DNA of 64,000 nt, from assembly GCA_963781035.1 (NCBI GenBank), contig CAWAEN010000007.1:372001-436000 (forward strand). Reading direction: 5' to 3'. A program made the translations under genes and the position numbers. The notes beneath the pieces were generated by a model. It searched no databases. It had not been told where the DNA came from and worked only from the letters and a program-made list of their open reading frames with translations. Source of the stretch: SZUA-35 sp963781035 (GTDB lineage Bacteria > Actinomycetota > Acidimicrobiia > Acidimicrobiales > SZUA-35). Positions 34,939-44,930 of this stretch are shown here, in pieces; within the stretch, counting starts at the first letter, position 1; each line of letters opens with the position of its first letter.

Positions 34939-35958
34939 ATGGCGTCTCACTCGATCGTCCACGAACGACTCGACCGCAGCACCGGAGACCGGACATGTGC
35001 TGTCTCGACGCAGGACCTCACCGTCACCTACGGCGAATTCACGGCCGCCAGTCAGATCTCGCTCGGAGTGGCCCCAGGAGAGATCTACGGTTTGCTTGGC
35101 CCCAACGGAGCGGGCAAGACATCGGTGATCCGAGCCCTGACCACCGTCATTCCCGTGTCGGCCGGCACGGCCACGATCGCCGGGCACCCTCTGACCGATC
35201 CAACGGCGGTTCGATCGATGATCGGGGTGCTCCCAGAGTCGAATGGTTATCCAGGGTCTCAGTCGGGCCGTTCTTACCTTCGTTTCCATGGGCAGCTTCA
35301 CGGGCTCAGTCGGTCCGATGCCGAGATGAGGGCGGAACAGCTCCTACGACACGTTGGCCTCAGCCATGACGGCAACCGGATCTCGACGTTCTCTCGCGGA
35401 ATGCGCCAACGACTCGGCCTCGCCAGAGCGCTGATCAACGAGCCTGCAGTCCTCTTTCTCGACGAACCAACGCTCGGTCTCGACCCAGCGGGCAAGGAGG
35501 AGATCATGGCCTACATCACTCGCAGTGCGATCGATGACGGCATGTGTGTGATCCTCTGCAGCCATCTCCTCGACGAGGTCGAGCGGGTGTGTGACCGAGT
35601 GGCGATCATGGATCGAAGCCGAATCGTCGCTGAGGGCACCGTGAGTGATGTCGTGGCCAAGGCTGATGTGGCCGACCATGGACGACTGCGCGTCGCGGCC
35701 AACGCCATCAGTGCTGCCGACGAAGTCCTGAGAAGCTCGCCGGGAGCACGATCGGTCGAGTTCGACAACACGCGACCAGGCGACATCGACATTCGACTCG
35801 CACCAGATGAAGGGGCAGCGTCACTCCTGCTACGGGCGCTGCTCGACGCCGAGATCGACGTGCGGTCGTTCGACCTCCACGGCGCCCGACTGAGCGACGC
35901 CTTCCTCGCCCTCACCGCACACGACGAGAGTCGAGCGCCCTCGAAGGCGACGCCATGA
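34939..35958 (+). CDS. ABC transporter ATP-binding protein
   Basis: A 339-residue ABC ATPase. It has Walker A GLLGPNGAGKTSVI, Q-loop region GVLPESNGYPG, signature SRGMRQRLGLARAL and Walker B LFLDEPTLGLDP, plus the D-loop and H-loop in ILCSHLLDEVERV. A C-terminal domain of about 90 residues follows, as in exporters of the ABC-2 (NatA/DrrA) group. It is the first gene of a six-gene unit; the permease ATG overlaps its TGA. Confidence 0.93.
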   Translation: MASHSIVHERLDRSTGDRTCAVSTQDLTVTYGEFTAASQISLGVAPGEIYGLLGPNGAGKTSVIRALTTVIPVSAGTATIAGHPLTDPTAVRSMIGVLPESNGYPGSQSGRSYLRFHGQLHGLSRSDAEMRAEQLLRHVGLSHDGNRISTFSRGMRQRLGLARALINEPAVLFLDEPTLGLDPAGKEEIMAYITRSAIDDGMCVILCSHLLDEVERVCDRVAIMDRSRIVAEGTVSDVVAKADVADHGRLRVAANAISAADEVLRSSPGARSVEFDNTRPGDIDIRLAPDEGAASLLLRALLDAEIDVRSFDLHGARLSDAFLALTAHDESRAPSKATP

Positions 35959-36752
35959 CACGTCCGGCAGCCGCACAGACTCGCCCAACGCCCGGGTGGA
36001 TCGTCATCGCTCGCCAGGAGATCGGCGACCTCTGGCTCAGTTCGAAGGGCCTCTCCGTGCTCTTCGGCTTCACGCTCCTGCTCTCCGTATTGTCGTACCT
36101 CTCGTCTGCAGACGCCGGTATCAACCTGCTCGATGCACGCGAGTCGGTTGGTGTGATCGTGCAGACGTCGATCGGGCTCGGAACGCTCGCAGCATTGGTC
36201 GTCAGCGCAGACGCCATCTCCGGAGAGCGGGAACGCGGCACCCTCGAGGCACTTCTGGTGACACCCGTTGCCCGCCGCGACATCATCGTCGGGAAGCTGC
36301 TCGGAGCGACCACGATGTGGTTGGCTGCGCTCCTCGTTGCACTGCCCTTCGTCACCGTCATGGCCCGCGGACTCGATGTTGCCTCGGATGCCGTCACCGT
36401 CCTGGTCGCCGCCGGCACGCTCGTCGCCGCATCGCTCACGGCACTCGGTCTCGCAGTCAGCTCCCTGTCGAGATCGAATCGGGCCAGCCTCGCCGGATCC
36501 GTTGCCGTCCTGCTGATGCTGGTGGCACCGAGCCAGCTGCCGGCCGTCAAAGCCAACGGCACCCTCGGGTTGGTGCTGATCAAGGCCAATCCCGTGAGCT
36601 CAGGACTGCAGCTCTCGAGCAATGTCCTCGTCAAACAGCAGGCGTGGTCCGAGCAGCTGACGTTCCTGATCTCGCCGATCGTCGCAGCCGTTGCACTCAC
36701 CGTGGTTGCGATCGCAACGTCCGATCGCCTCGAACTCGGAGGGTCTCGATGA
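35955..36752 (+). CDS. ABC-2 family transporter permease
   Basis: The 265-residue protein has six hydrophobic segments. It includes the family block DAISGERERGTLEALLVTPVARRDIIVGKLLG, which lies before the second helix pair in ABC-2/NosY-type permeases. With the preceding ATPase it forms an exporter, substrate unknown. ATGA overlaps at both ends show it is translated as part of the operon. Confidence 0.9.
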   Translation: MTRPAAAQTRPTPGWIVIARQEIGDLWLSSKGLSVLFGFTLLLSVLSYLSSADAGINLLDARESVGVIVQTSIGLGTLAALVVSADAISGERERGTLEALLVTPVARRDIIVGKLLGATTMWLAALLVALPFVTVMARGLDVASDAVTVLVAAGTLVAASLTALGLAVSSLSRSNRASLAGSVAVLLMLVAPSQLPAVKANGTLGLVLIKANPVSSGLQLSSNVLVKQQAWSEQLTFLISPIVAAVALTVVAIATSDRLELGGSR

Positions 36753-37378
36753 ACCGGCGCCGGCTCCCGATCTGGCTGTTCCTGACGCTCGGCGCAGGTC
36801 TCGTCTCAGTGCTTTCGGGCGCCGCGTCGGCCTCCGATCTCGATGACTCGATCGCGGTCACCATCGACCCACGGAGCAGCTCCATCGTTCTCGGTGAGAA
36901 ACTCGACCTCCGGGTCAACGTCACCAACAACGGAAGTGCGAGTACTCCCCCGCTCGTCGTGCATCTCGACATCACTGATCCGATGCAGTTCACCTCGGTC
37001 GACCCGGAGGATTGGACACCGACACTCAGCCAGGCGGTGGGCGTACTCGGACCGGACGAAGATGCGACGGTCCGGTGGACGGTCCAGCCGATCTCGCCGG
37101 GAACGTTCGCTGCCTACGCTGTCGCCCTCTCTCCGGAGGCTGAGACCATCGATGCGTCGAAGATCCTCGAGATCCATGTCGAGGATCAGCGCAGCCTCAA
37201 CCCGGGCGGCATTCTCCCCGTCGCCATCGCTGCACCCGCCATCATCGGCGGACTCCTCGTGCTGCAGGCTCGCCTCGCTCGAAGGAACCGACGGCCGCCG
37301 GGTGCTCTGCACGCTTGCCAGGACGCCGAGCTCGATCCCATCATGGAGCAGGTCCAGTCCCGGCATGGCGGCGCATGA
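36749..37378 (+). CDS. Membrane-anchored extracellular protein with an Ig-like (CARDB-type) domain
   Basis: A 209-residue protein with a signal peptide (RRRLPIWLFLTLGAGLVSVLSGAASAS). It has a beta-rich extracytoplasmic region containing RVNVTNNGSASTPPLVVHLDI, like CARDB/NEW3 Ig-like domains. A C-terminal helix (ILPVAIAAPAIIGGLLVLQA) and a basic tail complete it. It thus spans the membrane once with the Ig-like domain outside. Its place between an ABC exporter and its two-component system suggests an accessory or sensing role. ATGA overlap at both ends. Confidence 0.75.
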   Translation: MNRRRLPIWLFLTLGAGLVSVLSGAASASDLDDSIAVTIDPRSSSIVLGEKLDLRVNVTNNGSASTPPLVVHLDITDPMQFTSVDPEDWTPTLSQAVGVLGPDEDATVRWTVQPISPGTFAAYAVALSPEAETIDASKILEIHVEDQRSLNPGGILPVAIAAPAIIGGLLVLQARLARRNRRPPGALHACQDAELDPIMEQVQSRHGGA

Positions 37379-38052
37379 AACTCCTTCTCATCGAAGACGA
37401 CAGGAAGATCGCCGCCGCTGTCAAGCGCGGGCTGGAAGGCGACGGCTTCACAGTCGAGGTCGCATTCGACGGCACCGACGGACTGTGGATGGCGACCGAA
37501 GCATCGTTTGATGCCCTGATCGTCGACCTCATGCTTCCCGGTACGAATGGCTTCGTCATCTGCCGAGAGCTGCGGAAGCGCCAGATCTGGACGCCGATCC
37601 TCGTGCTCACTGCCAAAGACGGCGACCTGGACGAAGTCGAGGCGCTCGACACCGGGGCCGACGACTACCTGACCAAGCCCTTTTCCTACCCCGTTCTCGT
37701 CTCCCGCCTGCGTGCCCTCCTACGCCGAACCGCCGGTCAACAACCAGTGGCGATGAGAATCGGCGATCTGCGCATCGACCCTCGCTCACGACGGGTGTGG
37801 AGGGACGACACCGAGATCGAGCTGACCACTCGTCAGTTCGAGGTCCTCGAGTTCCTGATGCGACGGGGCGGCCAGGTGTTGTCCAAGTCCGAGATCCTCG
37901 CTGGGGTCTGGGAAAGCGAGTTCGACGGGGATCCCAACATCGTCGAGGTCTACGTCGGGCGCTTGCGAGCGCGCATCGATCAGCCTTTCGGCCGCCACAG
38001 CATCGACACCGTCCGAGGGGCCGGATACCGACTCACCGACGACGCGAGCTGA
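37375..38052 (+). CDS. OmpR-family response regulator
   Basis: The 225-residue regulator has a receiver domain with acidic pocket LIEDDRK, phospho-acceptor D51 in IVDLMLPGTNG and K101 in YLTKPFSYP. The C-terminal winged helix (about residues 130-222) has LTTRQFEVLEFLMRRGGQVLSKSEIL and IDTVRGAGYRL. It probably controls the ABC operon in which it lies. It overlaps the previous gene (ATGA); the kinase starts 8 nt downstream. Confidence 0.94.
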   Translation: MKLLLIEDDRKIAAAVKRGLEGDGFTVEVAFDGTDGLWMATEASFDALIVDLMLPGTNGFVICRELRKRQIWTPILVLTAKDGDLDEVEALDTGADDYLTKPFSYPVLVSRLRALLRRTAGQQPVAMRIGDLRIDPRSRRVWRDDTEIELTTRQFEVLEFLMRRGGQVLSKSEILAGVWESEFDGDPNIVEVYVGRLRARIDQPFGRHSIDTVRGAGYRLTDDAS

Positions 38053-38060
38053 ACCAGAAC

Positions 38061-39575
38061 ATGCAGCGGCTCGGCGAGCAGGTCGGAACCATTCGTTTCC
38101 GCATCACTGCACTCGCCACCGTTGTCGTCGCTGTCGTACTCACCCTCATGGCGGCCGCGCTCGTGTTGTTGGTTCGCCGCGAACTCCTTCTCAACCTCGA
38201 CAGCTCTCTCGAACAGCGGGCCGATGCTTACGAGACGTCGTTCGCCGGTGAAGGACTCGTCGGCCTGTCGGTCCTGTTGAACTCCAACGACGAAGACAGG
38301 GCTGCACAGCTCGTCGACCCCACCGGCGCCGTCGTCGCCTCGACGCCGAACCTGGCGGACGGCTCAGCGTTCGACGACTCGGCCAGACTTCAGGGACAGA
38401 CGTTCGTCCGTTCGGTCTCGATCGCTGCCCTCGAGGACGACTCCTATCGGTTGCTGTCCCGGGATGCAGAGACCGCGTCTGGCAGTGCCGTCCTTCACGT
38501 CGCCCAGAACATCGACGACCTCGACGACACGATCCGCAACCTGACCATCGCTCTCGCCATGGTCGTTCCGATCGTCGTCACGATCCTCGCTTCACTGGTG
38601 TGGCTCCTCGTCGGACGCACGCTCAGACCGGTCGAACGCATGCGAAGCGAGGTCGCCGACATCAGCGGGAACGATCTCTCACGACGGCTCGCAGTTTCGG
38701 CTCACACCGACGAGATCGCCAGACTCGCGGAAACGATGAACGAATTGCTCGACCGTATCGATCATTCCGGACGACGACAGCGTCGCTTCGTCGCAGACGC
38801 CGCCCACGAACTTCGCACACCTCTCACCCGTATGCGTACCGAACTCGAGGTCGATCTCAACCGGCCAGACCTCGCCGACCTGGCTGCGACCCACGCAACC
38901 GTTCTCGAGGAGGCCATCGCCGTCCAAGAGCTTCTCGACAACCTTCTCTTCCTCGCCCGATCAGACGAACAGCAGCGGTCTCCCAGCCGGCAGGAGGCCA
39001 TCGACTTCGACGACATCGTTCTTCGCGAAGCCGGCCATCACCGCATCGACTCACCCGTTTCGCTCGACACCTCGGCAGTGTCGGCCGTCCAGCTCATCGG
39101 CGACGCCGGTCAGCTCGCCCGCGTGGTCCGAAACCTCCTGGGCAACGCCGTTCGACACGCACAAAGCACCGTCACGATCATGCTCTCGGAGACCGATGAT
39201 CGAGTTCGCCTCACGGTGACCGATGACGGCCCCGGCGTTCCGGCCGAATTCGCCGACCGGATCTTCGAACGGTTCGGTCGGGCCGACGACGCCCGCTCCA
39301 GAGACGATGGCGGAACCGGACTCGGTCTGGCCATCGTGCGCGACATCGCGCGTCTGCACGGAGGTGACGTTCGCTACGACCAGTCGTGGAGCGGCGGGGC
39401 GCGATTCATCGTCGACCTTCCGAACAGCCGCCCAGAACGGCAGTCCCTGATCGAAACACCCACGGCCGCCAGACGTCATGATCGGAGTTGTTCGAGAATC
39501 GTCGGGTCCTTGATCGTGGAATCTCGGGCGAGCATCAGGACCCTGGAGACGTTCTGCGTCATGATCGTCCAATGA
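38061..39575 (+). CDS. Membrane sensor histidine kinase
   Basis: The 504-residue kinase has TM1 at about 16-38, an extracytoplasmic sensor of about 120 residues and TM2 near 165-188. A HAMP domain follows, then H-box AAHELRTPLTRM, N-box RNLLGNAVRHA, G1 DDGPGVP and G2 GGTGLGLAIV. It is the cognate kinase of the OmpR regulator directly upstream. The last 35 residues, after the ATPase domain (VDLPNS), are not conserved. The stop overlaps the ATG of the lipoprotein gene, so the sensor and lipoprotein may act together. Confidence 0.92.
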   Translation: MQRLGEQVGTIRFRITALATVVVAVVLTLMAAALVLLVRRELLLNLDSSLEQRADAYETSFAGEGLVGLSVLLNSNDEDRAAQLVDPTGAVVASTPNLADGSAFDDSARLQGQTFVRSVSIAALEDDSYRLLSRDAETASGSAVLHVAQNIDDLDDTIRNLTIALAMVVPIVVTILASLVWLLVGRTLRPVERMRSEVADISGNDLSRRLAVSAHTDEIARLAETMNELLDRIDHSGRRQRRFVADAAHELRTPLTRMRTELEVDLNRPDLADLAATHATVLEEAIAVQELLDNLLFLARSDEQQRSPSRQEAIDFDDIVLREAGHHRIDSPVSLDTSAVSAVQLIGDAGQLARVVRNLLGNAVRHAQSTVTIMLSETDDRVRLTVTDDGPGVPAEFADRIFERFGRADDARSRDDGGTGLGLAIVRDIARLHGGDVRYDQSWSGGARFIVDLPNSRPERQSLIETPTAARRHDRSCSRIVGSLIVESRASIRTLETFCVMIVQ

Positions 39576-40692
39576 GACGCTGGGCGATTGTCGCACTGCT
39601 GGGAATCATTGCAGCAGGCTGTGGCACCGAATCCGTGACAACGGCACCGGTCTCGACCACGGCCGTCGTCGCTCAGACCACATCGACGACCAGCGCCCTC
39701 ACACCCGCACCCGAAGCCGATCCACCGGCGGGCCTCGACGGGGACGCCTCGGTCGCAGATCGCTCGATCCTGAGCCTTGCGGTCGAGCCGGGCGAGAGCG
39801 AGCCAGGACGGTTCCGGTTGCTGCGAGGCCCCAACACCGAGACCCTCATGACCGTCGAGGGCCGCTACTGGATCACGGGCGAGGTCGATGTCTACACGGC
39901 CCTCGACATCGATCCCGATCTGGTGGCCACCCAGATGCAGATCCTGGCCGAGATCGTCGAGGACACGGGTGGCCAGCCCCCGGCGTCGCCGTATCTCGCG
40001 TCGATCCGCAATCACTACCGAGGTGACGAGTTCCAGCTCGGATTGGCCGACCTGGCACGCTCCCTCGGCATGGGTGGGCTGCCGACCGAATGGGCTGAGC
40101 AGTGGGGTTGGTTCGTCCAGGCCGGCGGCGACCCGGTCCCGGCCGAACTGGTTGCCTGCCAAGAGGCCGCCGTATCGCTCGACTCTGCCGCTCGAGGCTG
40201 GGTCCGCGACCTGGACATCCGGTTCACCGACGGGAGGTGGGTCTTCCCGGTCGAGGCCTTCTATGCCGGCTCTGGCACCTGAGGTGGACGCTGCTTCGAT
40301 CTGCGAGCTGGTGATCGAGCCGGGCCCTGTCCCCGACATCGTCATCGAAGTGAGCGACGAGACCTTCGGGCGACGGATCAACGTGCTGGTCGACGACAAC
40401 CTCTACACCGACAAGGACCCCGAAGTGGCGTTCTGGATCGCGATGTCGCCGGACGAATCGGTCGGTGACCGCCCCGGACGAGCCGCGTCCGGACCCACTG
40501 TTCACCATTCAGAACTCGTACCTGGTGGCAACAGGCGTGTGCGGTGAACTGCCGTGGATCTACACCAACCTCGCGGCCGCCAACACCTACGAGTCCCCGC
40601 AGCGCGAGGGGTATTCGGGTCCACTTGTGTTTGCTTCCGGCTGGTACTGCGAGGACGAGGTTCCCGAGGAACAGCGGCAGGAAGGGAATTGA
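39572..40692 (+). CDS. Lipoprotein, interrupted by two frameshifts as sequenced
   Basis: It begins MRRWAIVALLGIIAAGCGTE, a clear lipoprotein signal with lipobox AAGC. The first frame runs to a TGA at 40282 just after FYAGSG. The same protein then continues in another frame (EVDAASICELVIEPGPVPDI), and from about 40460 in a third (TAPDEPRPDPLFTIQNSYL), ending at 40692. Removing one T near 40280 and a second indel near 40460 gives one protein of about 373 residues. I do not recognise its domain. It ends the ABC/two-component operon. Confidence 0.65.
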
Positions 40693-40764
40693 GACCGATC
40701 TCGACCGCCGCCGGTCAAGACCGGACTTGCTCGCCGCCGTCTCCGGTGCTCACCTGACTGCCTG

Positions 40765-41373
40765 ATGAACGACACAACCGCCCGAGACGCTTGGAACCGC
40801 CGATACTCGACCGACGACTACGTGTGGAACCGCGGGGCCAATCAGTTCGTGGAGACATACCTGGCCGATCTGAAGCCGGGAAGTGCGATCGACCTCGGCG
40901 CGGGTGAGGGTCGCAACGCAGTGTGGCTCGCCGAAAGGGGTTGGCGCGTCACTGCTGTCGACTTCTCAGCGGTCGGGCTCGAGAAGGGGGCACGACTCGC
41001 GGCCGACGAGGAACTCGACGTCGACTTCGTCGAGGCTGACGCAACGACCTACGAACCGGCGGAGCTGGTCGACCTCGTCATCATCGTGTACCTGCAGCTC
41101 GACGAGGAAGATCGGCTCACAGCGCTCCGACACGCTCGATCATGGCTCGCCCCAAGTGGCACCCTGTTCGTTGTCGCCCACGATCGCTCCAACGTGACGA
41201 GCGGATACGGCGGGCCGCCGTCTGCGGACGTCTGTTACACGGTCGAAGAAACGCTCGACGCTCTCGGCGATCTCGACGTCGTCGTTGCTCGAGTTGCCGA
41301 GCGGACCGTGACCACCGACACCGGTGATCGAATCGCTCTCGACACGGTCGTGATGGCAACCCGACCCGCCTGA
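40765..41373 (+). CDS. SAM-dependent methyltransferase (TehB-like)
   Basis: The 202-residue class I methyltransferase begins WNRRYSTDDYVWNRGANQFV, typical of TehB/thiopurine-like enzymes. SAM-binding AIDLGAGEGRNAVWLAERGW, then VDFSAVGLEKG, VEADATTYEP and IIVYLQL follow. These proteins often methylate metalloids or small thiols; the actual substrate is not readable. It lies downstream of the lipoprotein by 72 bp and converges on another lipoprotein gene. Confidence 0.87.
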   Translation: MNDTTARDAWNRRYSTDDYVWNRGANQFVETYLADLKPGSAIDLGAGEGRNAVWLAERGWRVTAVDFSAVGLEKGARLAADEELDVDFVEADATTYEPAELVDLVIIVYLQLDEEDRLTALRHARSWLAPSGTLFVVAHDRSNVTSGYGGPPSADVCYTVEETLDALGDLDVVVARVAERTVTTDTGDRIALDTVVMATRPA

Positions 41374-41396
41374 GAACGACTGCCCAACCCAGATTC

Positions 41397-42322
41397 TCAC
41401 CCGGCGAAGAAGTTGTAAGCCTCGTTGTCGGAGTTCGATCTGCGGGAGTTCCAGGCTCTCGCCATCGATCTCGACGACAGCCTCGCTGAGCGTCGCCGTG
41501 ACTCGACTGGGCTCGTCCGCCGGACCAGGAACAGGGTCGTGGACCGTGACCAGCCCACTGAGCGGAAGCCGGGCGACGATGTTCTGTTCTGGCATCCATT
41601 CCTCGATGGCGTCGTTGCAGTGGTTGCCGAAGAGGAACTTCCCGACGATGACCTCGGCTGTCCAGGCCGGAGTCTGGAAGCATCAGCGTGTCGCCCGGGG
41701 CCGATTCGTCGAGCTGGTAGATCACGATGCCGACACGTTGATCAGAGGTCGACGTTGCCCACCCACGACCGCATGGCCAGTGCTCGGTGAACTCGGCGCC
41801 CGCAATCAGGTCGCGGTGGTCGGCCACCGTCAGCTCGGTCGGATCGAACGCAACCGCGAGGTCGTCGATCACTGCGAGCTCGGCCAGTTCTGGTTGGCAG
41901 AAACCGAGGTGGTTGCCCCAACGGCCGTCAGCACCACCGGGTATGTCTGCGGCCTGAAAGAATCTCACGCTGCCGTCGATGGCGTCACCATCACGAAAGA
42001 TCGATCCGTCCGGACTGACGAGGGCGGTCGCATCTGAACTCTCGATGACGAATCCGGTTGGAAACACAGCAAGCCGTTCGACGTCGTTGATGACGACTCC
42101 CCAGCATCCGACCTCGTCCAACCGAAGGTTGCCGCTGACCGAATAGACGGACTGTTCGGGACCGAATTCGCCGGCGACTTGACTCGGAGCGCCGAGTCCT
42201 CCTTGGTTGTCGTCCTCCCCGCTCGTCGACGCCGTGGAGGCCTCGATGGTGGGCGAAGCCGAACCACACGCCGAGACGCAGAGCGCCAGCACCATCGTGG
42301 CGGCAGAAAGGTGATCGCGCAT
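41397..42322 (-). CDS. Lipoprotein, interrupted by two frameshifts as sequenced
   Basis: It begins MRDHLSAATMVLALCVSACG, with lipobox VSAC, followed by a Ser/Thr linker and a beta-rich domain. The first frame covers 42322 to about 41675 (QLDESAPGDTLMLPD). The second continues PAWTAEVIVGKFLFGNHCND and then MPEQNIVARLPLSG. The third ends DNEAYNFFAG at TGA 41397-41399. Two indels restore about 308 residues; the literal first frame instead runs out to 41117. The family is not recognised. An SD (GGAG) lies upstream of the ATG. Confidence 0.65.
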
Positions 42323-42422
42323 CGTGTTCGTCTCCGTTCGTGAACTCCCGATGAGATCACTGTCACTTCGACGAATGCATCCCATCCAGCAGTTCCCGGT
42401 CCGGGGGCGCTTTGTTGCGACA

Positions 42423-42701
42423 TCAGCCGAAGGCGGGCTTGTCCTGCACGGTGACGCGATAAACGACCAAGGCGATCATCGAGCCGACGATCGAACCGAT
42501 GACTCCCGATGCTTGAACTGCGCCATCGCTGATGTCGGCGCCGAAGAGCACGTAACCGAGCAGCCCGCCGACGAATGAGCCGACGATGCCGAGAAGCATG
42601 GTCTTGCCGATCGACATGGAGTCGTCTCCGGGGATCAGAGCTCTGGCGACGAAGCCGGCAATGAGGCCGATGAACAAGAGGGCGATGAGTGCGAAAATCA
42701 T
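42423..42701 (-). CDS. GlsB/YeaQ/YmgE-family (transglycosylase-associated) membrane protein
   Basis: A 92-residue protein with three hydrophobic segments. It has the family blocks GLIAGFVARALIPGDDS, GIVGSFVGGLLGYVLFG and GVIGSIVGSMIALVVYR. These small stress-associated inner membrane proteins are widespread; their function is unclear. ATG 42701 is chosen because AGGAGG lies 7 nt upstream and the conserved sequence begins there. Confidence 0.9.
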   Translation of the reverse strand: MIFALIALLFIGLIAGFVARALIPGDDSMSIGKTMLLGIVGSFVGGLLGYVLFGADISDGAVQASGVIGSIVGSMIALVVYRVTVQDKPAFG

Positions 42702-42890
42702 GAGGTTCCTCCTCGTGGCTGGATTGAGATCCTCGACGTTCCCCTCGTCATCGGTCGCCAAACCTCGTCTGGCATGTCAGCGGAGTATTCCTTGCTCGCC
42801 CGTGCCCGGCTTCTGCTGTCGATGGCCGGCGAACCGGAGCCGGGCTCAGCGACTCGCCGGAGCCGAGGACGACTTTGGCGTGGAACGTCG

Positions 42891-44252
42891 TCAGGTGTTG
42901 AGTGGGAGGCCGGACTTGCCGGCATTGGCGAAATCGTCGTCGATCAGAACAACATCGTGACCGGCCCGATCGAGGAGCGACGCGGCGATGGAGGCTCGAT
43001 AGCCGCTCTCGCAATGCACATGGACCGGCCCGGGCGGCAGCTCGTGCACGCGCTCCACGAGCTCGTGCAACGGGATGTGGATCGATCCATCGATGTGTCC
43101 GGACTCACGTTCGCTGTCTCGTCGAGCGTCGAGCACCGTCGACCTGTCGATGCCGGCCATCTCTGCGAAGGTCATCACGTCGTAGCGACTTCGATCGGCG
43201 TCCGGCGCCCAGTGATCGACGCCACCGTCGACAGCGCCGACCGGTCGGTCGATCCCGATACGGACCAACTGGACTTGGGCCTCTGCGATCTCGTCAGTGG
43301 TGTCGGCGAGGAGGGTGATCGGCATCCCCCACGGCAGCAACCAGCCGACGTACGTGGAGAAGCCGTCTGCGAGTTCGACACCGATGGTCCCGGCAAGGTG
43401 GGAAGCAGCGAATTGGCGCCGAGGCCGGAGATCCACGACCCACTCGCCACGGTGGATGCGACGTGCGAGCTCGACGGGGTCGGCGACAGCAGGTGGGGAC
43501 ACGTCGATTGCCGTGCCGCCGGCGGTGTTGAGCGGTCCCATCTGGGCGTAGTACTTCGGGTATGCGTCCAGCCCGGAGATGAGTCTTTCGACAAAACGAT
43601 CTTCGTCTGTGGCGGTCAGAGCAATGTTCACCTCACGCTCGGTCCCGAGCGTGCCGTCCGACTCCTCGTCACTCGATGCCGAGGCGCAGAAACTTCCGAA
43701 ACCGTGGGTGGGAAAGATCTGCGTCTCGTCGGGTAGCGAGTCGGCGAGGGCATGGACCGAGCGGTATTGGGCGTGGGTCAGTTCGTCGGTCATGTCCGGG
43801 CCGATCAAGTCGGTTCGTCCCACCGTGCCGTACAACATCGAGCCGCCGGTGAACGCCACTGGCGGATGGTCGCCGCTGGTGACGACGTAGGACAGATGGT
43901 GTGGTGTGTGCCCCGGTGTGTGACACACCTCGACGCTCATCGTGCCGACGGCAACGACGTCACCATCGCTCACACCGTGATAGTCGAAGCTCAGAGGTTC
44001 ATCGGTCGCGTGAAGGTAGGCCGCGGTGGTGATCCGAGCGAGCGTGAGTCCACCGCTGACGTAGTCGTTGTGAACATGGGTTTCGGCGACATGGGTGATG
44101 ACGACGCCGGCCTGTTCGGCCTGGTCGATGACGCGGTCGATGTCGCGTTGCGGGTCGATGACCAGTGCGACAGAGCCGTCGTGAACGATGTAGGACCGAT
44201 CGCCGAGCGATGGTGTCTCGATGGTGATGACTTCCACGTGCTCCTCTTTCAT
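42891..44252 (-). CDS. MBL-fold/rhodanese fusion, persulfide dioxygenase-like
   Basis: The 453-residue protein has an ETHE1-type metallo-beta-lactamase domain with metal motif ETHVHNDYVSGG, CHTPGHTPHHLSY and IFPTHGFGSFC. Two rhodanese domains follow. The first (about 255-350) lacks the active Cys (LLADTTDE); the second has it, in VHVHCESGYRAS. Such fusions oxidise persulfides to sulphite and move sulphur, in sulphide detoxification. It stands alone on the minus strand and is divergent from a GNAT gene, 103 bp between the starts. Confidence 0.88.
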   Translation of the reverse strand: MKEEHVEVITIETPSLGDRSYIVHDGSVALVIDPQRDIDRVIDQAEQAGVVITHVAETHVHNDYVSGGLTLARITTAAYLHATDEPLSFDYHGVSDGDVVAVGTMSVEVCHTPGHTPHHLSYVVTSGDHPPVAFTGGSMLYGTVGRTDLIGPDMTDELTHAQYRSVHALADSLPDETQIFPTHGFGSFCASASSDEESDGTLGTEREVNIALTATDEDRFVERLISGLDAYPKYYAQMGPLNTAGGTAIDVSPPAVADPVELARRIHRGEWVVDLRPRRQFAASHLAGTIGVELADGFSTYVGWLLPWGMPITLLADTTDEIAEAQVQLVRIGIDRPVGAVDGGVDHWAPDADRSRYDVMTFAEMAGIDRSTVLDARRDSERESGHIDGSIHIPLHELVERVHELPPGPVHVHCESGYRASIAASLLDRAGHDVVLIDDDFANAGKSGLPLNT

Positions 44253-44355
44253 CCGAATGAGCCGAACAATCGCGTTGCGTCATACCCGATCGGTCGACGT
44301 CCTACTCATTTGGTCTTCAGTTGCGGGATCGAACACCGCAGGCGAGGGTGGATTC

Positions 44356-44877
44356 GTGACGACGCTGAGCGACGGGACTCTCACGGTACGAACGCCGAGG
44401 GCCGCCGATGCCCCGGCCGTGGCGGAGGGGGTTCGAGCCTCGTTCGAGGAGCTGGACCCCTGGATGCCGTGGGCCTCGGTCGACTACAGCACAGACGACG
44501 CCTTGTCCTGGATCGACAGCAACGAGGAAACCTCGTTCTTGATCGTCGACCCAGCTGGGGAGATCGTCGGAACCTGCGGACTCAACGCATTCGACCAACT
44601 CAACCGGCGAGCCAACCTCGGCTACTGGGTGCACAGCGGCCACACCGGGAGGGGTGTCGCCAGCGCGGCAGCCACACTCGTTGCATCCCATGGGTTGACC
44701 GAGCTCGGCCTGCTGAGGCTCGAGGTGGTCATGTCGGTTCACAACCTGGGGAGTCGTCGGGTGGCCGAACGAATCGGTGCAACCCATGAAGGAATTCTCC
44801 ACAACCGTCTGCTGCTGAAGGGAATCAGCCACGACGCTCACAGCTTCTCTGTCACGGCACTCGAGCAACTCGGGTGA
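44356..44877 (+). CDS. GNAT family N-acetyltransferase (RimJ/RimL-like)
   Basis: The 173-residue protein has the RimJ/RimL layout: LTVRTPRAADAPAVAEGV, IVGTCGLNAFDQLNRRANLGYWV, acetyl-CoA site HTGRGVASAAATLVASHG and EVVMSVHNLGSRRVAERIGATHEGILHNRLL. These enzymes acetylate N-terminal or ribosomal amines. GTG 44356 is the first start consistent with the conserved part. No good SD or leaderless -10 is visible, so the start is moderately sure. Confidence 0.85.
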   Translation: MTTLSDGTLTVRTPRAADAPAVAEGVRASFEELDPWMPWASVDYSTDDALSWIDSNEETSFLIVDPAGEIVGTCGLNAFDQLNRRANLGYWVHSGHTGRGVASAAATLVASHGLTELGLLRLEVVMSVHNLGSRRVAERIGATHEGILHNRLLLKGISHDAHSFSVTALEQLG

Positions 44878-44930
44878 CCCGGGACCCAGGCCCGCTCAGC
44901 ATCAAGTGAATTGGGCGTCCAAAAGGACTC

